DNA of 64,000 nucleotides from Strongylocentrotus purpuratus (Eukaryota > Echinodermata > Echinoidea > Camarodonta > Strongylocentrotidae): the NCBI RefSeq assembly GCF_000002235.5, contig NW_022145595.1, forward strand, positions 28,461,162-28,525,161, in the 5' to 3' direction. Shown here one piece after another: positions 58,709 to 64,000 of the stretch. Made by a program: the position numbers and the translations under genes. Below the pieces are notes generated by a model that made no database searches, was not told the origin of the DNA, and saw only the letters and a list, made by a program, of their open reading frames with translations. The first letter of the stretch is position 1. Every line of letters begins with the position of its first letter.

Positions 58709-60756
58709 GCGGTGGGGTATGTTTGTACATCAAAGATGATTTGGAATTTAAATTACGTGTAGATTTATCTGGGTCAAATTCAGGGTATGAAATTGTTTTT
58801 GTTGAAATAACAAGCTCCAGTAAAAAGATTATTGTTGGATGTGTATATAGGGCTCCTAACGTTGATAGTACATCCTTTGTTGAAAATTTATAACATCAGC
58901 TACAGATATTGAGTAAAGAAAACAAGGAGATTTATCTAATGGGGGACTTCAACATCAATTTATTGAATTATAATAATGATCATAGTGTTAAGGATTTTGT
59001 TGATTTTATTTATTCATTTGGATTATTTTCTCTTGTCACTAAACCTACCCGTATAACCGAAATTAGTACAACATTGATTGACACTATTTTCACAAACTGC
59101 ATTCAAAATGAGTTTAGCTCGGGTGTAATATGTTCAGATATTTCAGATCATATGCCTATATTTTGTATAAAAAAGGACTCTGTAGTAACTTCTGTTAAGA
59201 GAGATGGACAGGTTTTGAAGCGGAAAATAAATGATAAAATAATCTCAAGGTTCAAGCAAAACTTGGCTGAAATTGATTGGAAGGCTCTGCCTTCACTGGA
59301 AGGCGTCAATGATCTATATGAACATTTTCTACAAATGTTTCTAAAATTATATAATTTATGTTTCCCATTAGTTGAGGTAACATTAAAGAGTAAATGTAAA
59401 AAACCTTGGGTAACTCATGTTTTGTTGAACTCAATAAACCGCAAACATAAGCTTTATGTTAGTTATGTCAAGAGACCAACAGCTGAGAATAAAAAGAAAT
59501 ATGTTGATTATAAGAATGTCTTGATTAATACTCTTCGTATAGCCAAGCAAAATTATTACGATGATTTGTTCCACAGTGTTAAAGGCGATATAAGAAAAAC
59601 TTGGTCTCATATCAATGAATTGTTAGGTCGGTCAAATAGGCATTCACTTCCTCAAAAGATGGATTTTAATGGAGTACTCCTATCATCTGCCAAGGATAAG
59701 GCTGAAAGTTTTAATAAATATTTCATTGGACTACCCATGAAAATCAGTAAAGATATTCCTCAAGTACCACAATCTTTTTGTGATTATATGAACAGTGTGA
59801 AGATAATGCATCTATGTTTCTAAAACCAACTTCAAACTCTGAGATCATCGATATTGTGTCGTCTTTGAAACCATCTAAATCGAGTGGCTCTGATGATATT
59901 TCACCTAGAATTATAAAGGAGTGCATTCACCTTTTTATTGATCCCTTATGTAAAATCATTAATATGTCTTTATCACAGGGATTTGTTCCAGATAAACTCA
60001 AGGTAGCTAAAGTGGTACCAGTATATAAAAAATCTGACCGTAATAATGTCATTAATTATATGCCAATAGCACTGTTACCAATCTTTTCTAAAATTCTTGA
60101 GAAAATAATTTATAAACGCTTTATGAGTTTCTATCTAAAAAGAATATCTTGATTCCTTAGCAGTGCGGTTTTCGTAAGCACTTCTCCACACAAATGGGTG
60201 TGTTTAATTTATTAAGTAATTTCATCAAAGCTATTGATGGAGACAAGTATTGTCTGGGGATATTCTTAGATCTATCTAAGGCGTTTAATACCATTGACCA
60301 TGGTATCCTCCTCAGGAAACTGGAGCACTATGGAATACGTAGTGTAGCATTGTCTTGGTTCCAAAGCTATTTGTTTGACAGGACTCAACTTGTTGTGGTG
60401 GATGGTACTAGTTCCCAACTTGCTTCTATTAAATATGGTGTACCTAGGGGTTCTGTTCTTGGTCCCCTGTTGTTTTTAATCTATATAAATGATATAATAC
60501 ACTCGTCAACATTATTCTCATACTCCCTGTTTTCTGATGATACCAGCTTGCTGCTGGTTGATAAGAAGGCTGAAGATTTATTACTAATTGCAAATCAAGA
60601 GATTCAGAAACTGTATGCATGGTATTGTTGAATGTTCAAAAGACCAAATGTGTTATTTTTCGCTCAAAGGGTAAAAAGCTTCCAGATGGTATTACTTCTC
60701 TTAATGTTGGAGGCCATGATGTTGCGCTTAGCGAAAATGTTCAGTTCTTAGGGTTA

Positions 60757-61045
60757 ACTATAATAACAATAATATTCAGCTTTTATATAGCGCAACTCAC
60801 AATAAGTCTCTAAGCGCTTCCAAACTTGGATATTATTACCCCAGCTTTAGCTGTGCTGCCATTATAGCGCTCTAGCATTTCAAGGAATAAATTCCTACCA
60901 GGTACCCATTTACTTTACCTGGGTGGCGTGTGGCAAATGTAGATCAATATCTTGCCAAAGGACATTAGTGCGGCGGCGGGACTCGAATCGCGGACCTTGT
61001 GATCAACAGTCCGGCGACGTATCCACTCGACCACAACACCTCTAC
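60757..61045 (-). mobile_element. tRNA-derived SINE inserted in the LINE
   Basis: On the minus strand, the tRNA-like head near 61044-60968 has box A TGGTCGAGTGG and box B GATTCGAGTCC, the internal pol III promoter. The body runs to an AAT-rich tail at about 60757-60775. It splits the LINE frame between FLGLTI and MDEHLSW. The insertion is younger than the LINE. It is not a functional tRNA: the 3' half is not followed by a paired acceptor stem. Confidence 0.72.
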
Positions 61046-61698
61046 AATGGATGAGCATTTATCTTGGAAGAATTATTTAGATGTTGTATGCACTAAGTTG
61101 TCCCGAAGTGTAGGTGTAATTTTTAGATTGAAATTGATTTTACCTGAAAGAGTGCTGATAACGTTATATAATAGTATAATTCTTCCTTATTTGACATATT
61201 GTAATGTTGCTTGGGGAAACACTTTTAAGTCATATCTTGATAAGTTGAAAGTATGGCAGAAGAAGGCAATAAGGCTTATTACTAATTCATATTATAGACA
61301 TCCAAGTTCTCCATTGTTCCTTCGACTAAGAATGTTACCACTGAGTGGACTTGTGTCGTTCAATTGCATATTGTTTATGTTTAATCTTAAGTCTATGCCT
61401 CATGAATGTACGTTAAAAGATTTTTTTCCGTCAGAACTCGCAAATTCATAATTATAATACACGTTAGAGGGGGTTTTATTCATCAGCCTTTTGCAAGAAC
61501 AAATATCACTCTGACCTCTTTCCATATCTTTTGCATCAAAGAATGGAACAGTTTGCCTAATGATATAAAAAAAAATAGTACAACTCTTTCTAGGTTTAGA
61601 AGGTTATCTAAAACGTACCAACTTGGAAGACTGACATAATTCTACTTTGTATCTTAATAATTTCACATTCTCAAATGCCTATAGACCACTAAGGACTC

Positions 61699-61780
61699 TG
61701 TGTGTGTGTGTGTGTGTGTGCGTGCGTGTGTGTGTGTGTGTGTGTGAGTGTGTGTGTGCGTGTGCGCACGCGTGTGAATA
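61699..61780. repeat. TG dinucleotide microsatellite in LINE 3' UTR
   Basis: TG units with interspersed CG, just after the last reading frame of the LINE. Confidence 0.9.
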
Positions 61781-62062
61781 TTTGTTTGTGTTCTATATTC
61801 TGTAGCTTAGTTTGTTTCCATCCCTTGTATAAACATTACATTCTTTTTATTCACCTTGCCATATCGTTAATGTTTGTATTTTGTTGACTATAGGGCCCCG
61901 CTCACAAGCTTAGCTTCTACAGGGGTCCTAAAAACCATTCACTTAATGATGTAATCAAGTTATTATATGTTGACTAATGTACTATTACCAGTCTCTTTTT
62001 TATGTAAAAGATTATATCATGTTTTGTGTGGTTTTGAATAAATGAACTTGAACTTGAACTTG

Positions 62063-62320
62063 AATTTGGAACCAAGATGCGCGATTGGATGGATGAACGC
62101 ACGTGGTCCGAATAAATAAATATAAATGAGTAGCGTATAATGGAAATAATACTGGAAACATGAATGTACAATAAAAGTGCGAATGTATGAGACGCTACAG
62201 ACGCACTGGATACGCTGAGCGAGACGCGCAATGCTCTTAGAGGATAAATTTTCATTTGAATAATTAACTACTTTGACCGTCATATATTTTTCTTCTTCAA
62301 AGTCTCTCGGGGTTGCAGTA
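62063..62320. other. Unassigned intron/flank sequence
   Basis: Follows the LINE tail; no gene or clear repeat seen. It does not match gene 2 intron 4. Confidence 0.4.
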
Positions 62321-62488
62321 CAGGTGCGGATCCACGGGGGGATGGAGTGGGGCCCGGCGGGCCCGGGCCCCACCCCCCCGGCAAAAAAGTGCCCCCCCCC
62401 CCCCGCTTATTCATCGGCTGGCTGAGTCGCCGCAAAATATTTTCTCACGGATTGGGCCCCCTCTTGCCGCCGGCTGGATCCGCCCCTG
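62321..62488. mobile_element. hAT-like MITE, 168 bp
   Basis: Ends CAGGTGCGGATCCACGG / GCTGGATCCGCCCCTG. The exact 8-bp duplication TTGCAGTA lies at 62313-62320 and 62489-62496. Poly-C core, no coding capacity. Confidence 0.78.
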
Positions 62489-62496
62489 TTGCAGTA

Positions 62497-63002
62497 TATA
62501 AAACAGATATCGGCTGCTTATTTTGGGGGGATGATATAGCAACTATCCCAATAAACAGAACACCAAAAAGTAACCTCTTTTGGGAGTGTATTTTAAGTGA
62601 TTTTAAAGTATAGTGCCTTTTGAACTAGATTTAAACGTTATCGACACGTGCCTTCATTTAAACAAAAAAGGTACTCCTGTTCACGTTCTCATCTAACCTA
62701 ATTTTTAACTTTGTGATCGTTGTTTCGTCAAACGTCATGTTTTTACTGTTAACTACTGGAGAAAGTGTATATCTGGGAAGCACCAGGACAAGTTTGGAAT
62801 TGAATTTTACGCTTCCAGTTGTGATATTTCCTGGAAAACACTTCTTGATTTATGCTGTACTGGGTATGTACTGAAGCCATGTTCGTGTAGTCACTTTGCT
62901 GTGTATGTTGAGAAGGGGACAAGAGAACAATAGAAGTGTCCCCCTCAGACAATAGAAGGGTAACATCATTCAAAAGCAAGGGGTACTGGCCAATACGCTC
63001 CG
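62497..63002 (+). other. Probable 5' UTR of the LINE that starts at 63003
   Basis: No homology to the other features was noticed. An in-frame stop TAA at 62961-62963 precedes the first ATG of the downstream frame, so translation should start at 63003. Where the element itself begins cannot be told from this single copy. Confidence 0.4.
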
Positions 63003-64000
63003 ATGGAGATACACAAGTTAAGCGTACTACTAATCCTTCTCTTAAGTACTTGCCCCAGGCAAGCGCCTGTAACTGAATATGCTCATCGCTTTGAACCTGT
63101 ACGGTGTCAAAGTAGTCTACACAGAGGGTACCACGGAGCCCGTATTCCCTACTACGCTAATTCATATATCACATTTCAACTCTCGATAATATGTAGTGGA
63201 GATATAGAAGTCAATCCAGGACCCTCTACCACAGAAACCAGATTGTCAACGCACCGTTGCTTGTCTGGAATATCATTCAATGCCCGAAGTATACGGCACA
63301 AGTGCATAGATTTGTTAACTTTCATAGAATGCACTCGACCTGACATTATCTGTATTACGGAAACCTGGCTGGATTCATCATGTACTGATAGTGAACTTTC
63401 GATCCCTGATGACTATGTCATATTTCGACGAGATCGTGAAACTGTTAATGATGTACGTCACGGTGGTGGTGTTCTTTTGTGCTTGAAAGCATGTCTAAAC
63501 CCTAGACGGTTGGAAAATCTCGACCACCAACAGTTAGAAAATATATCAGCGGAGATATCCATAAACGGTTCAAAATGGATTGTATCTGCACTATACAGAC
63601 CTCCAAGCAACCTATCGGACTTCTGGGATCGACTTCAAGACCACATCGACCAGATCCAGGTGTCCTCATTGAATCACAGAGGTATCATACTGACTGGTGA
63701 TTTTAACATCGATGTGAAGGATCCTGATGCACCTGATGCTGTTAGGCTGTTGTCCATGTTGGAAGCAGCTGATCTGTCTCAGGAAGTGAAGTCTGCCACA
63801 CGCCAGTCAACACGTAACCCCACAATTGGTTCGACGATTGACCACTTCTACACTAACCGTCCAGATCTATTTGATTCTATTAATGTTCAGCCTAACCCGG
63901 TTTCGAGTGATCATCTCGCCATCTATTTTAGATTCAGACTGTTCAAGCCATTCGTTGGAAAGGGTACATTACGCGAATTTCTCCTCTACAAAAAAGCCGA
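63003..64000 (+). CDS. Non-LTR retrotransposon ORF: leader + 2A-like motif + AP endonuclease (runs off window)
   Basis: Open for 332 codons to the window edge. Residues 1-20 (MEIHKLSVLLILLLS, then C) form a basic-hydrophobic leader like a signal peptide. GDIEVNPGP at 66-74 fits the D-x-E-x-N-P-G-P 2A-like consensus, where ribosomes release the chain before the last proline. From about 90 an apurinic-type endonuclease follows with NARSI (N93), ITETWL (E120), LYRPPS (198-202), LTGDFN (D233, N235) and SSDH (D303, H304), all expected active-site residues. 2A-like sequences at the start of CR1/L2-type ORFs are known from sea urchin LINEs. Reverse transcriptase should follow outside the window. The lack of any lesion suggests a young copy. 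It lies on the same strand as the P450 genes, probably in gene 3 intron 4. Confidence 0.85.
   Translation, partial: MEIHKLSVLLILLLSTCPRQAPVTEYAHRFEPVRCQSSLHRGYHGARIPYYANSYITFQLSIICSGDIEVNPGPSTTETRLSTHRCLSGISFNARSIRHKCIDLLTFIECTRPDIICITETWLDSSCTDSELSIPDDYVIFRRDRETVNDVRHGGGVLLCLKACLNPRRLENLDHQQLENISAEISINGSKWIVSALYRPPSNLSDFWDRLQDHIDQIQVSSLNHRGIILTGDFNIDVKDPDAPDAVRLLSMLEAADLSQEVKSATRQSTRNPTIGSTIDHFYTNRPDLFDSINVQPNPVSSDHLAIYFRFRLFKPFVGKGTLREFLLYKKA

Larger units (their letters stand above)
55438..62062 (+). pseudogene. Jockey-superfamily (CR1/L2/Rex-like) LINE, nearly full ORF2 but broken, in gene 3 intron 4
   Basis: The start is uncertain; coding signal begins near 55920. Endonuclease: LKHDFSVIGVSET (about 55976-56015), then after a nested insertion GGGVCLYIKDDLEF, YRAP, MGDFNIN (58939 on) and SDISDHMPIF. 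Reverse transcriptase: a YMPIALLP motif (PIALLP), LGIFLDLSKAFNTIDHGILL, YGVPRGSVLGPLLFLIYIND and FSDDT in place of FADDT (about 60533). C-terminal: FLGLTI / MDEHLSW and FLRLRMLPL. Stops or frameshifts occur near 58891, 59820, 60150 and 60630. The 3' UTR has a hairpin (61893-61928) and ends AATGAACTTGAACTTGAACT. A hAT-like element and a SINE sit inside. The protein would nick target DNA and copy its own mRNA; this copy cannot. Confidence 0.8.

Noticed and set aside
60968..61043. Functional tRNA gene
   Set aside because: A and B boxes are present, but the sequence continues into a SINE body, lacks a closing acceptor stem and sits inside a LINE.

Overview
The window looks like nuclear DNA from a marine invertebrate deuterostome, most likely a sea urchin. 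The pointers are AT-rich sequence, compact exons in long introns, poly-C/poly-G-bearing short transposons, several LINE families, and a LINE that opens with a signal-peptide-like leader plus a 2A-like motif, a combination known from sea urchin elements. The species call is inference. No bacterial-style operon, rRNA gene, free-standing tRNA gene or CRISPR array was seen.

The cellular genes are three tandem, same-strand cytochrome P450 paralogs of the CYP17-like clan 2 type. Gene 1 (exons 6-9 in view, 877-6679) enters from the left. Gene 2 (22292-31175) is complete: nine exons with canonical splice sites and an open 507-aa frame. Gene 3 (exons 1-4, 45336-52785) runs toward the right edge, and its exons 5-9 are not in the window. 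The repeat unit is about 23 kb and includes the intergenic DNA: 6680-22291 and 31176-45335 are collinear copies that differ mainly by insertions and deletions.

Those differences are mobile elements. Copy A carries a LINE fragment (7621-8190), a solo LTR (9890-10690), a Tx1/L1-like LINE (11953-13945) and a hAT-like MITE (15426-15749). Copy B carries two hAT/MITE-like insertions (36186-37809, 37950-38365) and two Harbinger-like elements (41707-41823, 42404-43723). An older RTE-like LINE remnant lies in both copies and is broken at different points in each. Introns are similarly loaded: a Transib-like element with CACAGTG ends in gene 1 intron 6, a minisatellite-bearing TIR element in gene 1 intron 7, a foldback element in gene 2 intron 4, a 1,043-bp tandem duplication in gene 3 intron 3, and a nested stack in gene 3 intron 4 (53052-62062).

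The right edge (63003-64000) holds the open 5' end of a non-LTR retrotransposon ORF with a hydrophobic leader, a GDIEVNPGP 2A-like motif and an endonuclease domain with its key residues. The points most worth following are this ORF, the loss of the I-helix acidic residue in both visible P450 copies, and the long hAT-like elements with internal GC-hairpin minisatellites.
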